Part shown: piece after piece, positions 1 to 7,351 of the stretch
Layout: the number at the start of each line of letters is the position of its first letter
How positions within the stretch are numbered: the stretch's first letter is position 1
NCBI GenBank assembly: GCA_964457365.1
Contig: CAYWFP010000057.1
Span: 1 to 27,255 of the forward strand
Length of the DNA stretch: 27,255 nt
Direction of reading: 5' to 3'
From: CAYWFP01 sp964457365
GTDB taxonomy: Bacteria > Planctomycetota > SZUA-567
The notes under the pieces: model-generated
The model's database searches: none
Seen by the model: only the letters and a program-made list of their open reading frames with translations
What the model was told of the DNA's origin: nothing
Made by a program: the position numbers and the translations under genes

Positions 1-85
1 CACCGACTCAACCAACGGGACGTACTCTTTTGAGCGTAACCAGGACAGTGGGATTTGACTCTGGCGGTAATGTATCGTCGAAAGC
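1..85. other. Left edge after the last operon gene
   Basis: Downstream of the glycosyltransferase stop codon I see no hairpin with a T-run and no ATG start on the minus strand. Either the operon's terminator or a further gene lies outside the window. Confidence 0.4.
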
Positions 86-1258
86 TCACGTGCGGATCCT
101 GTCCATGATCGGCCGCATATGGCGGTCCAGATTATAGTGTTCCTCGGCCACGCGCCGAGCCGCGTCGCGATAGCGCAGCCGATCCTGCCGCACGCGTTCC
201 ACCGCCTGCGCGATCGCTTCGGGGCGACGCGGATCCAATGCGAGAAACGGCGGGCGTCGCGTCAGAGGATGCTCCAGATTCGTGAAGACGGCCAGGCCCG
301 CCCACAGGTAATTCGCGATCTTGCCGGAGGAGAAAACCAGGTTCTGCCAGTTTGCCGTACCGCGCGGATCCTCATAGAAGGCCAGGCCGATGTCGTGACC
401 CGTGAGCAGAGACTGATGGGCCTGGTCCGGATAGAAGCCGGTATCCACCGTTGCGTGTGGCAAAGAAGCGGCAAGGTGCCGCACTTCTGCCAGGTAGTCT
501 TCCGTGCCGCTGGCGTGGCCCTGTAAATAGACGGGGTCGGTCCGGGCCACACCGGATTGCCCGAAGGCGAAAAGAAATTCCCGCAGACAGCTCCATGCGG
601 CGAAGTAGCCGGAATGGATGATCCGCAGGTCATCGCGCACCATCGCCGGCGGCAACTCCGGAGCCGGACGGCGACAGACCGGAAGATATTCGACATTCAG
701 TGTCGTCTTCAACTCCCGCTCGATCCCTGCGCGTCGTTCGGGGCTCTGGATGATACAGAACCGGCATCGATTCAGCAGGCTGGCCGCGCTATCGCCCGGA
801 AAAACCTCCCGGAGAATGTCCGCACCTTCAAGGGATAGATACGCCACGCTTGCAGGATCGCCTCCGGCTTCCGTCAATAATCGCAGTGTCTTGGCTTCAA
901 CGCAGAGGAAGACGTCATAGCGGTGGAGCCGATGGCGCAGACGCGAACGCATGACGATATCGCCGATCCGCGTCTCGAAGACTCGAATCATATTGAGCAG
1001 ACGATTGCCTGCGCGACCGGGCAACGTGTCCGCCCGCCACCGGCGGCGACCAGCGAGCCAATGCGGACGCAGTTGGTGGATGCGCATGTCCGGGGACGTG
1101 AATGCGGTGTCGCGGCGAAGGTCATCCGTAATGACATCGACGGGAACGCCTCTCGTCTCCGCCAGATAGGAGCAGAGCGCCTTGATGGTCGGCGAGATTT
1201 CCACCGGATACCCGACAGAAACGATTGCGAGCCGAGGAGCGCGCAACGAGTCAGTCAC
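86..1258 (-). CDS. Glycosyltransferase, GT4-like (GT-B fold)
   Basis: Last visible gene of the glycan-synthesis operon, 390 aa. It probably transfers a sugar from an activated donor to the growing surface glycan on the cytoplasmic side of the membrane. The N-terminus (AIVSVGYPVEISPTIKAL) resembles the first Rossmann strand of GT-B enzymes. The C-terminal part (about residues 290-330, GLAFYEDPRGTANWQN then SSGKIANYLWAGLAVFTN) matches the donor-binding region of group 1 glycosyltransferases, where a conserved 'SSGKI.EY...G.PV' pattern is usual. No signal peptide or membrane segment is seen. The start is GTG at 1258, and the gene overlaps the end of the methyltransferase gene by 8 bp; a GGGGGA stretch upstream could serve as ribosome binding site. 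The family assignment is fairly safe; donor and acceptor sugars cannot be told from sequence. Confidence 0.82.
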   Translation of the reverse strand: MTDSLRAPRLAIVSVGYPVEISPTIKALCSYLAETRGVPVDVITDDLRRDTAFTSPDMRIHQLRPHWLAGRRRWRADTLPGRAGNRLLNMIRVFETRIGDIVMRSRLRHRLHRYDVFLCVEAKTLRLLTEAGGDPASVAYLSLEGADILREVFPGDSAASLLNRCRFCIIQSPERRAGIERELKTTLNVEYLPVCRRPAPELPPAMVRDDLRIIHSGYFAAWSCLREFLFAFGQSGVARTDPVYLQGHASGTEDYLAEVRHLAASLPHATVDTGFYPDQAHQSLLTGHDIGLAFYEDPRGTANWQNLVFSSGKIANYLWAGLAVFTNLEHPLTRRPPFLALDPRRPEAIAQAVERVRQDRLRYRDAARRVAEEHYNLDRHMRPIMDRIRT

Positions 1259-2024
1259 CGCGCTTTCCCCCGAAACAGACGCCGAAGGTGTCAGGGCCGG
1301 CGGGACGGCCGGTTATCCATTCGCCGGCGGCAAGAGGCTGCAGGTTATTGGCCAGCAGAAGCTCCCGGATTTCCGGCTCGAAGAGATAACGCATCGGGTG
1401 TTGCTCTTCTATGCGGGCGATACAGTCCGTGGCTTTCTCTTCGATAAAGAGCGTATAGTTGACGATGACGAGATTCTGCTCCGGTCGAAAGTCCGGCTCG
1501 CAGAGGCGGGTGATGCGCAGATTCGCGTCCTCGGCGCGTTTAATCCGGATCGCGGGCGGCTCCGCCAGAACCGCGGGGCCATACCAGCAGTCGAAGAGAA
1601 GGATGCCTCCGGGACGGAGATGCGCCGCGGCGGTGGCGAAGGCGGCCTGCAGATCCGCATCAGTCGTCTGGTAGCTGAAAACGTGGAAGAGGGCGAACAC
1701 CGCATCGAAGGTCTCGCCGAGTCGAAACGCGCGCAGGTCGCCCTCCGAAAACTGCACGCGCCCACGCACCGCTTCGGGCAGTCGCCCTCTCTCCTCCCGG
1801 GCGCGTGCGAGCATGTCGGCGCTGGCATCCACCCCGTGGACGATCAGGCCCATCTGGGCGAAACGCGCCGCATGCCGGCCGCTGCCGCAGCCCAGTTCCA
1901 GAACGGACGCGGCCTCGGGACAGTGGCGATCGAGCAACGCCTTGGCATAACGCGCCTCGGCGGCGTAATCCTTGTCCGCGTACAACAGGTCGTAACACCG
2001 GGCGTAATCGCCGAATACGCTCAT
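1251..2024 (-). CDS. Class I SAM-dependent methyltransferase
   Basis: About 257 aa. Motif I (VLELGCGSGRHAARFA, about residues 41-56) and the following acidic strand end (VHGVD, D66) are the SAM-binding signature of the Rossmann methyltransferases; the later 'FDAVFALFHVFSY' and 'LRPGGILLFD' match motifs II and III. The start was placed at 2024 (MSVFGDYARCYDLLY) rather than six codons earlier because it forms an ATGA overlap with the stop of the aminotransferase gene and because families of this type begin close to the 'YDLLY' motif. Within this operon it may methylate an amino sugar, a sugar hydroxyl or the chain end. Terminal methylation is known to stop chain growth in some ABC-exported O-antigens, but that role here is inference. 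Confidence 0.85.
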   Translation of the reverse strand: MSVFGDYARCYDLLYADKDYAAEARYAKALLDRHCPEAASVLELGCGSGRHAARFAQMGLIVHGVDASADMLARAREERGRLPEAVRGRVQFSEGDLRAFRLGETFDAVFALFHVFSYQTTDADLQAAFATAAAHLRPGGILLFDCWYGPAVLAEPPAIRIKRAEDANLRITRLCEPDFRPEQNLVIVNYTLFIEEKATDCIARIEEQHPMRYLFEPEIRELLLANNLQPLAAGEWITGRPAGPDTFGVCFGGKRGD

Positions 2025-3139
2025 GGCCCCAATGCCTTCCATACGGCGTCGGCGACGCGTTCCTGCTTTGCCGGGCTCAGCCCCAATCCGCTGGGGATAA
2101 AGAATCCGCGCCGCGCCAGACGTTCCGCCACGGGGTACGTTTCGCCGGCGAAAAGGCCCCTCTTCCTAAACACCGGCTGCTCGTGCATCGGCCAGAAGAA
2201 AGGCCGCGTCCCGATGCCGCGGTCGCGCAGGCGTCGCATAGCCTCGGCCGCGTCGAAGGGAATGTCGTCGCCGAGCACGAGCCCGTAAACCCAGTAGATA
2301 TTCTCCGCGTCGGCGATCCGTGGCAACGGGCGCTGCACGCCGGGAAGATCAGCGAACCGCTCACTATAACGCCGCCCCATGGCGCGTTTCTTTTCGATCG
2401 CGGCGTCGATGCGCTCCAGTTGGGCGACACCGACGGCGGCCTGCAGGTTGCTCATGCGGAAATTCCAGCCCAACTCCTCGTGCATGTACCGGGGCTGCTG
2501 GAAACAGAGATTGCGCAACGAGCGGCAGCGTTCGGCCAGATCGTCACGATCGGTTACGAGCATGCCACCCTCGCCGGTGGTGATGAGTTTGTTCGGGTAG
2601 AAGCTGAAAACGCTCAGCTCGCCGAAGGAGCCGCAGCGCCGGCCACGATACGTCTGCCCGTGCATCTCGGCCGCGTCCTCGATCAGCGCGAGCCCGTGTT
2701 CCTCGGCCAGGGCCAGAAGCGGATCCGTCTCGACCGGCAAACCGTACAGGTGCACGACCAGGATGGCCCGGGTGCGTGGCGTGATGCGCTCTGCAACCGC
2801 GTCGGGGCGCATATTCCATGTATCCGGATCGCAATCGACAAGCACCGGGGTAGCACCGGACTGGACGACGGCATTGGCGCAGGAGATGATCGTGAACGTG
2901 GGCAGGACCACCTCGTCGCCCGGCCCCAGGCCGAGAGCGGCGACGGCGACCTGCAGCGCGGCCGAGCCGTTACAGACGGCAATCCCGTGCGTGCGGCCGG
3001 TGTAGCTGGCCATGCCCTCTTCGAAGCGTTTGACGAACGGGCCTTCGGAAGACACCCATCCGGTTTCGATGCATTCGTTCAGATACGCGGCCTCGTTGCC
3101 ATCAAGCAACGGAGCATTCACGGGGATGAAGTCGCTCAT
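2021..3139 (-). CDS. DegT/DnrJ/EryC1/StrS family PLP-dependent sugar aminotransferase
   Basis: 372 aa, the usual length of the family. It transfers an amino group, normally from glutamate, to a nucleotide-linked keto-sugar using pyridoxal phosphate, giving an amino sugar such as perosamine. Visible landmarks are the N-terminal 'ETGWVSSEGPFVKRFEE' substrate motif, 'CNGSAALQVAVAAL', the cofactor-binding 'LIEDAAEMHG' (about 152-161) and the Schiff-base lysine K184 in 'FYPNKLITTGEGGM'. The start at 3139 has a strong GGAGG ribosome binding site and overlaps the cupin stop as ATGA. The reading frame stays open further upstream to 3637, but that extension lies over the cupin gene and has no family similarity. 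It most resembles GDP-perosamine synthase-type enzymes, though the exact product is uncertain. Confidence 0.93.
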   Translation of the reverse strand: MSDFIPVNAPLLDGNEAAYLNECIETGWVSSEGPFVKRFEEGMASYTGRTHGIAVCNGSAALQVAVAALGLGPGDEVVLPTFTIISCANAVVQSGATPVLVDCDPDTWNMRPDAVAERITPRTRAILVVHLYGLPVETDPLLALAEEHGLALIEDAAEMHGQTYRGRRCGSFGELSVFSFYPNKLITTGEGGMLVTDRDDLAERCRSLRNLCFQQPRYMHEELGWNFRMSNLQAAVGVAQLERIDAAIEKKRAMGRRYSERFADLPGVQRPLPRIADAENIYWVYGLVLGDDIPFDAAEAMRRLRDRGIGTRPFFWPMHEQPVFRKRGLFAGETYPVAERLARRGFFIPSGLGLSPAKQERVADAVWKALGP

Positions 3140-3582
3140 GCACCACCTCCTGAGTCGAGATCCGCGCCGGTTTCGGGGTTGAATCTCGTCTTGTCCTCGT
3201 CGCCCGCGTACGGCCCCTGCTTGATCTCGATCATCTCGGTCGGCTCGAGCATGGTGAAGCCGTGTCCGCCGGAGACCAGCAGGATCACATCCCCTGTCTG
3301 AAGCGTGCGATTGCATATGAAAGTACGATCCTCGGTGTAAAAATCCACCCGGACGCGCCCTTGCCTGACGAAGAGGGCTTCGAGCGTGTTGGTCACCTCG
3401 CGGCGTACGGGATTGTGCACGTGCGGCGGGATGACATGCCCCTGCGGACGGCTCATATACGCCAATTGCTGCGAGAATTCGTTCGGCGTGAAAAACTCGA
3501 TCCCGTCGGCGCGGAAGCGCGCGGAGATGATGATGGCCAAAAGCCGATACTCGTGTACGATACGCTCTACGGCTCCGTTCAT
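3136..3582 (-). CDS. Small cupin-fold protein of sugar biosynthesis clusters
   Basis: 148 aa. The central stretch (QGHVIPPHVHNP, H49, H54 and H56, then a glutamate near 68 in 'TNTLEALFVRQGRVRVDFY') is the metal-binding pattern of cupins. The second half (GDVILLVSGGHGFTMLEPTEMIEIKQGPYAG) is the second cupin motif. Proteins of this kind are commonly found beside DegT aminotransferases in O-antigen clusters, which is also the case here: the stop codon overlaps the aminotransferase start, and its own start overlaps the stop of the glycosyltransferase upstream. It could be a nucleotide-sugar isomerase/epimerase-like enzyme or a metal-dependent accessory protein. The exact reaction is not known to me. 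Confidence 0.75.
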   Translation of the reverse strand: MNGAVERIVHEYRLLAIIISARFRADGIEFFTPNEFSQQLAYMSRPQGHVIPPHVHNPVRREVTNTLEALFVRQGRVRVDFYTEDRTFICNRTLQTGDVILLVSGGHGFTMLEPTEMIEIKQGPYAGDEDKTRFNPETGADLDSGGGA

Positions 3583-4574
3583 GCGCGCGCTCCGCTTCCG
3601 TGGGTGTCGGCCTCATCATACCGCGTCCGCAGCACATATGCTAGCAGTTCCGGGTCTTTCGCCACTTCTTCGCGGTGGAACGCCACGCCCTCGCGGAAGG
3701 CCTGTTCCGCCGCCTGTACCACCGGCGCCCGCCCCGGGCGTACCAGTTCCCGCAGCCGGCGCGTGAGACGACGCCGGAGCGGTTCCGAGGGCGGCAGGCC
3801 GCCGTGCCGACGGATTTCGCTGAACGAGGCGGAGATGCCCTGCAGAAACGCCCGCCGACGGAAGTATGCGGGCGTGAGGCGTTTGGCCGGGACGCGGTGG
3901 TGGATCCGCGCGGCCGGTTCGTAGAGCGCCTGCCGACCGCGGGCGCGGACCGCGCGCGCGACCGCGGTCTCGCCGTCGCCGCGGTACCGGATCAATTCCG
4001 GCGGCAGCGCGTCAGGGTGAAAGCCGCCGCACTCGGCGAGCGTCTGCCGGCGGATGGCGAAGTTGCAGCCGAAGACGAACTCGGGGGGCATCGGCCTTCG
4101 CTCCGGGCCGAAGTCCAGCAGGCTCAGATAGCCTAACCACCAGCCGTCGGCGGTGCGAGTTTTGAACAACTCGATCCAACCAGGAACGGCACCTTCCCAG
4201 CGCGGCAGGATCTTGCCGCCGACAAGGACAACACGCTCGTCCTCGAAAGCATGAAGAATCGCCTGAAGCCATTTCTCGTCGGCAATGATGTCGTCATCGA
4301 CGAAGACCAGCAGGCCGCTCCGCGCCTCGGCGGCACCGCGGTGGCGGCCGCGGTGGAGCCCGGGCTGCTCCTCGAAAACGTAGCGGATCCGGCCGGGATG
4401 CGCGGCGACCAGTTCGTCGACGATGTTGCGAGTATTGTCCGTCGAGCCGTTGTCGACGACGATGATCTCGTAGCTCTCGGGCGGCAGCGTCTGCGCCAGC
4501 ACGCTCGCCAGCGCCTCGCGAAGGAAAGCGGAGCGATTGCGGGTGGGAACAATCACGGAGATGTCAACCGGCAT
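3579..4574 (-). CDS. Family 2 glycosyltransferase (GT-A fold)
   Basis: 331 aa. The N-terminus (ISVIVPTRNR, residues 5-14) followed by 'IIVVDNGSTDNT' (about 37-48) and the metal-binding acidic motif 'LVFVDDD' (D93-D95) is characteristic of GT2 enzymes, which use a nucleotide-diphospho-sugar and a divalent metal. 'FVFGCNFAIRRQTLAECGGF' and a later 'RYRGDGETAVARAVRARG' fit the acceptor-side motif with a catalytic acidic residue. No membrane segment is seen, so it is probably cytosolic or peripheral. The start at 4574 (MPVDIS) was preferred over an ATG 14 codons upstream because the GT2 core begins at once and the gene then overlaps the upstream stop by only 11 bp. Confidence 0.9.
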   Translation of the reverse strand: MPVDISVIVPTRNRSAFLREALASVLAQTLPPESYEIIVVDNGSTDNTRNIVDELVAAHPGRIRYVFEEQPGLHRGRHRGAAEARSGLLVFVDDDIIADEKWLQAILHAFEDERVVLVGGKILPRWEGAVPGWIELFKTRTADGWWLGYLSLLDFGPERRPMPPEFVFGCNFAIRRQTLAECGGFHPDALPPELIRYRGDGETAVARAVRARGRQALYEPAARIHHRVPAKRLTPAYFRRRAFLQGISASFSEIRRHGGLPPSEPLRRRLTRRLRELVRPGRAPVVQAAEQAFREGVAFHREEVAKDPELLAYVLRTRYDEADTHGSGARA

Positions 4575-7329
4575 GGCGCGCCCCGCTCCGCAGATACGCC
4601 GCGGCCTGCTTGACAACCGCCAGGCTGCGCTCCTTCAGCATCGGCACTTGGCGTGCGAGAACGGAACGAATCCGCTCCCGCTCCCGCACGATCCTCAACG
4701 CTTGTTCCCATACGTCTTCTGATTTGGCGAATTCCATGTCGTCCGGGAAAAAGCACTCGGGCAGTTCACAGAGATCGGCCAGCCCCCGCAGTTTCGTCTG
4801 TTGGTACTCACCGCTGGCGATGCCCAGGAACGGGACGAGTTCGCTAGCGGCAAATACACAGAAGTGATAGCGCGCGCCGATGGCGATATCCGTCAACGCG
4901 ATCAGTCCCTTCAGCGTGATATCGTCGTATTCGGTCTCAATACACGCGGCCCGTCTCGGATGCCGCATCGCCTCCACGATAGCGGCATGGCGGACCCGGT
5001 CGTCTACGTTGGGGCAATAGTCCGTGGGAACAAAAAGGATCCTGGCATCGCATGCCTCCACCAGGCGGTCGGCCAGCTCCGCCATCAGCCGGATCTCGTT
5101 GGACAACGATTCGCTTCGCCCTTCGCCTTTAAAAAACCGCAGCGACCCTTTCAGGTTCATGGCGATCGTGATTTTCGCCGGAACGGAGAACCATTCGGCG
5201 GCGACGCTCTCCTTCAAACGCTGGAAAGCCTCTTCCCGCGGAAGCGTCGGCAGCGTCATGGCGTCGTCGGCCGTATCCGAGATTGCCGGGCGGCGCACGC
5301 CGATCGCCTCGAGCCGCCCCCGGGACGTCGCTTTGTCGCGCAGGGTAATCGTCGCCACGTGATCGAGACAAATGCGGGCCCACAGCGCGTCCAACCGGTG
5401 CGTGAACGGGCCGATCGTCTGGCCGGATATCAGCACCGGCTTTCGCAGGATACGGGCCGCCAGGTAATACGTGCACTTCTTGTACAATTCGGTGGGAATG
5501 ACACTGTTCAGGTTTCCCCCGCCGACGTTATACAGAAGATCCGCGCTCTCGAGCTCGTCCAGAAACGTCCGCGCGTTCGGCCACAGGCGCAAGCGCACGC
5601 CACAGCGCCGGGCAACCACGCCAAGCAGAAAAGCGGCCGTCGCCAAAACACTTTTGCAGCGTGTGCGAAACCGGGCGTTTCGCGCGCAGGCCAACAAGGG
5701 GACATCGGGGATCGCACGTTCCCGATGATAGTCTTGCGTGTACGCCGGATCGGGCGAAACCATGACGATCGCTACCTCGGGGACGGCGGCATGAAGGTTG
5801 CGCACGGCGGCCCGAGGCATCGCCTCGTCGCCGATGTCGTGTGAGCCGAATCCGCCGATGACCATGCATGTGGGCGCGGCCGCCCCGACTTTCTCGCGCC
5901 GGGGCGCAACCCAGAAAAGACGCGCCGCGCGATAGAGCCTGCCGACGGTTGCGCGCGTCAGACGCGTCAGGACCTGTCCGGCTCTCTTCATGAGTGACGA
6001 AATATAGATGCAGGGATACAGAAACCAGAACGGGAGCGGGTACTCGCCAAGCAAGACGTGAAGGAACAAACGTGCGGCTTGCGGCATGGTGCGCAATTCC
6101 AGCGGAAAGACGTGCTTCTGCCGCGGTACCGTCCGACCAATCAGTCGCATCAGGAAGAACCGGTTGCCCATGGAGCGCTTATCGGCGAGGTCTTGATCGT
6201 AAATCAGTTCGCTTTCCGTCAGCGTATGCGTCAACCGTGCGCTTCCCCGGGCGACCATCGCCTCGACGACCTGTTCCGCTTTCGGCGTGCGGACAATCAC
6301 GGTGGAGGCGCCGTGGGCGTCTTCACCGAATCGCTGCCAGTTGTCGCCCAGGGAAAAGTCGGCGTGTTCTCCCGTTTTGTCGTGACAAAGATAGCATCGC
6401 GTCGGATAGAAGAATTCAGCAAACGCATGCCCCCAATAGCGCCAGTCCAGATGCGGTATCGTCACGCGCCGCCCTTCGTTTGTTTCAAACGACATGCATC
6501 CTGGATGCTCGCCGCTGCGATATTGCACGGCGCGCAATTTCTCCGAGGTGATTCCTAGGCAATTCATCGTGAAGCATGTCGCGTGCATACTCGGAGTGCG
6601 GCTGCAAAAAAGGGACAAACGGTATCGGATCCGCTCGCCGAGAATCGGATGGATCCCTTGGGCAAGCCGCAGGGCTTCCATATGGCAGGGAAGCCCCACG
6701 TATGCGAGTCGGCGTTGCGGAATATCCCCCCCCAGGATGCGCTTCAATACCCGGTTCATCGGATTGGGAATATACTTCGACTTCTGCGCGCGCATCAAAT
6801 CGTCCGCTGTTGTGACGATCGCAGTCTGCCTCTGAAGAGGATCCGTTTCGTTCATGCGGGTCACGACGGCGCCGTCGATCAGGTCGGCTTGCAACAGATG
6901 CACGAGAATCGCGGTCACCATGCCGCCCGACGCGCCCTGCTCGTATATACGGCGATCGGTCGCGTGCATGCGCAAGACCCGCAGATGGGTGCCGAATTGT
7001 TCCGAACAGAAAGCCGTGTTTGCCGCTTCCGGCGGATGTGCGCGCGGCAACGACGTGGCATACCCCGGACACATCAGCATACATGCCCCGCATCGCGTGC
7101 AGGCGGCTTGGTCGACCTGCGGTTCGGGGATCCCTTTCTTCGGGTTGAATATCATCCGAACCGCGTCGACAGGACAGACGCCTTCGCAGGTGCCGCACAT
7201 CGCACAAAGACCTTGTATCGGTACAAACGCGATATTGCCTTCGTGCTCCGGCAAGACGGCGCGACGTTCCGCCAGCAACGCTTCATGAAGCGAATCAAGA
7301 GCAGTCGATTTATGTTCCACGAACGGCAC
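4564..7329 (-). CDS. Fusion protein: FrhB-like iron-sulfur/flavin module plus polysaccharide pyruvyl transferase
   Basis: About 921 aa with two joined modules. Residues 42-52 (CAMCGTCEGVC) and 77-87 (CTRCGACMLMC) are two ferredoxin-type 4Fe-4S motifs. Residues about 105-400 look like the coenzyme F420 hydrogenase/dehydrogenase beta subunit family, including 'YVGLPCHMEALR' and 'CYLCHDKTGEHADFSLGDNW'. After a linker, residues about 487-900 match the CsaB-type polysaccharide pyruvyl transferases (VIGGFGSHDIGDEAM, 'YNVGGGNLNS', 'ISGQTIGPF', 'GARYHFCVFAASELVPFLGI'). Such enzymes add a pyruvate ketal from phosphoenolpyruvate to a sugar. The two families are often neighbours in exopolysaccharide clusters; here they form one chain without a stop. 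The start is a GTG at 7329 with a poor ribosome binding site. A GTG at 7320, six bases after AAGGTG, is an equally likely start. The redox partner and the role of the FrhB half are unknown. Confidence 0.88.
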   Translation of the reverse strand: MPFVEHKSTALDSLHEALLAERRAVLPEHEGNIAFVPIQGLCAMCGTCEGVCPVDAVRMIFNPKKGIPEPQVDQAACTRCGACMLMCPGYATSLPRAHPPEAANTAFCSEQFGTHLRVLRMHATDRRIYEQGASGGMVTAILVHLLQADLIDGAVVTRMNETDPLQRQTAIVTTADDLMRAQKSKYIPNPMNRVLKRILGGDIPQRRLAYVGLPCHMEALRLAQGIHPILGERIRYRLSLFCSRTPSMHATCFTMNCLGITSEKLRAVQYRSGEHPGCMSFETNEGRRVTIPHLDWRYWGHAFAEFFYPTRCYLCHDKTGEHADFSLGDNWQRFGEDAHGASTVIVRTPKAEQVVEAMVARGSARLTHTLTESELIYDQDLADKRSMGNRFFLMRLIGRTVPRQKHVFPLELRTMPQAARLFLHVLLGEYPLPFWFLYPCIYISSLMKRAGQVLTRLTRATVGRLYRAARLFWVAPRREKVGAAAPTCMVIGGFGSHDIGDEAMPRAAVRNLHAAVPEVAIVMVSPDPAYTQDYHRERAIPDVPLLACARNARFRTRCKSVLATAAFLLGVVARRCGVRLRLWPNARTFLDELESADLLYNVGGGNLNSVIPTELYKKCTYYLAARILRKPVLISGQTIGPFTHRLDALWARICLDHVATITLRDKATSRGRLEAIGVRRPAISDTADDAMTLPTLPREEAFQRLKESVAAEWFSVPAKITIAMNLKGSLRFFKGEGRSESLSNEIRLMAELADRLVEACDARILFVPTDYCPNVDDRVRHAAIVEAMRHPRRAACIETEYDDITLKGLIALTDIAIGARYHFCVFAASELVPFLGIASGEYQQTKLRGLADLCELPECFFPDDMEFAKSEDVWEQALRIVRERERIRSVLARQVPMLKERSLAVVKQAAAYLRSGARHAG

Positions 7330-7351
7330 CTTGTCTCGTGCTTATGGGGCG

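Noticed and set aside
1805..3301. 498-aa open frame on the plus strand
   Set aside because: It is antisense to the methyltransferase, aminotransferase and cupin genes. The sequence is Arg/Pro-rich and matches no family.
3140..3637. N-terminal extension of the aminotransferase
   Set aside because: The frame is open, but it overlaps the cupin gene, and the start at 3139 has a strong GGAGG box and the correct family N-terminus.
4564..7329. Genuine F420-reducing hydrogenase subunit
   Set aside because: No hydrogenase large or small subunit is nearby, and the protein is fused to a pyruvyl transferase in a glycan operon. The FrhB-like domain occurs in many non-hydrogenase proteins.
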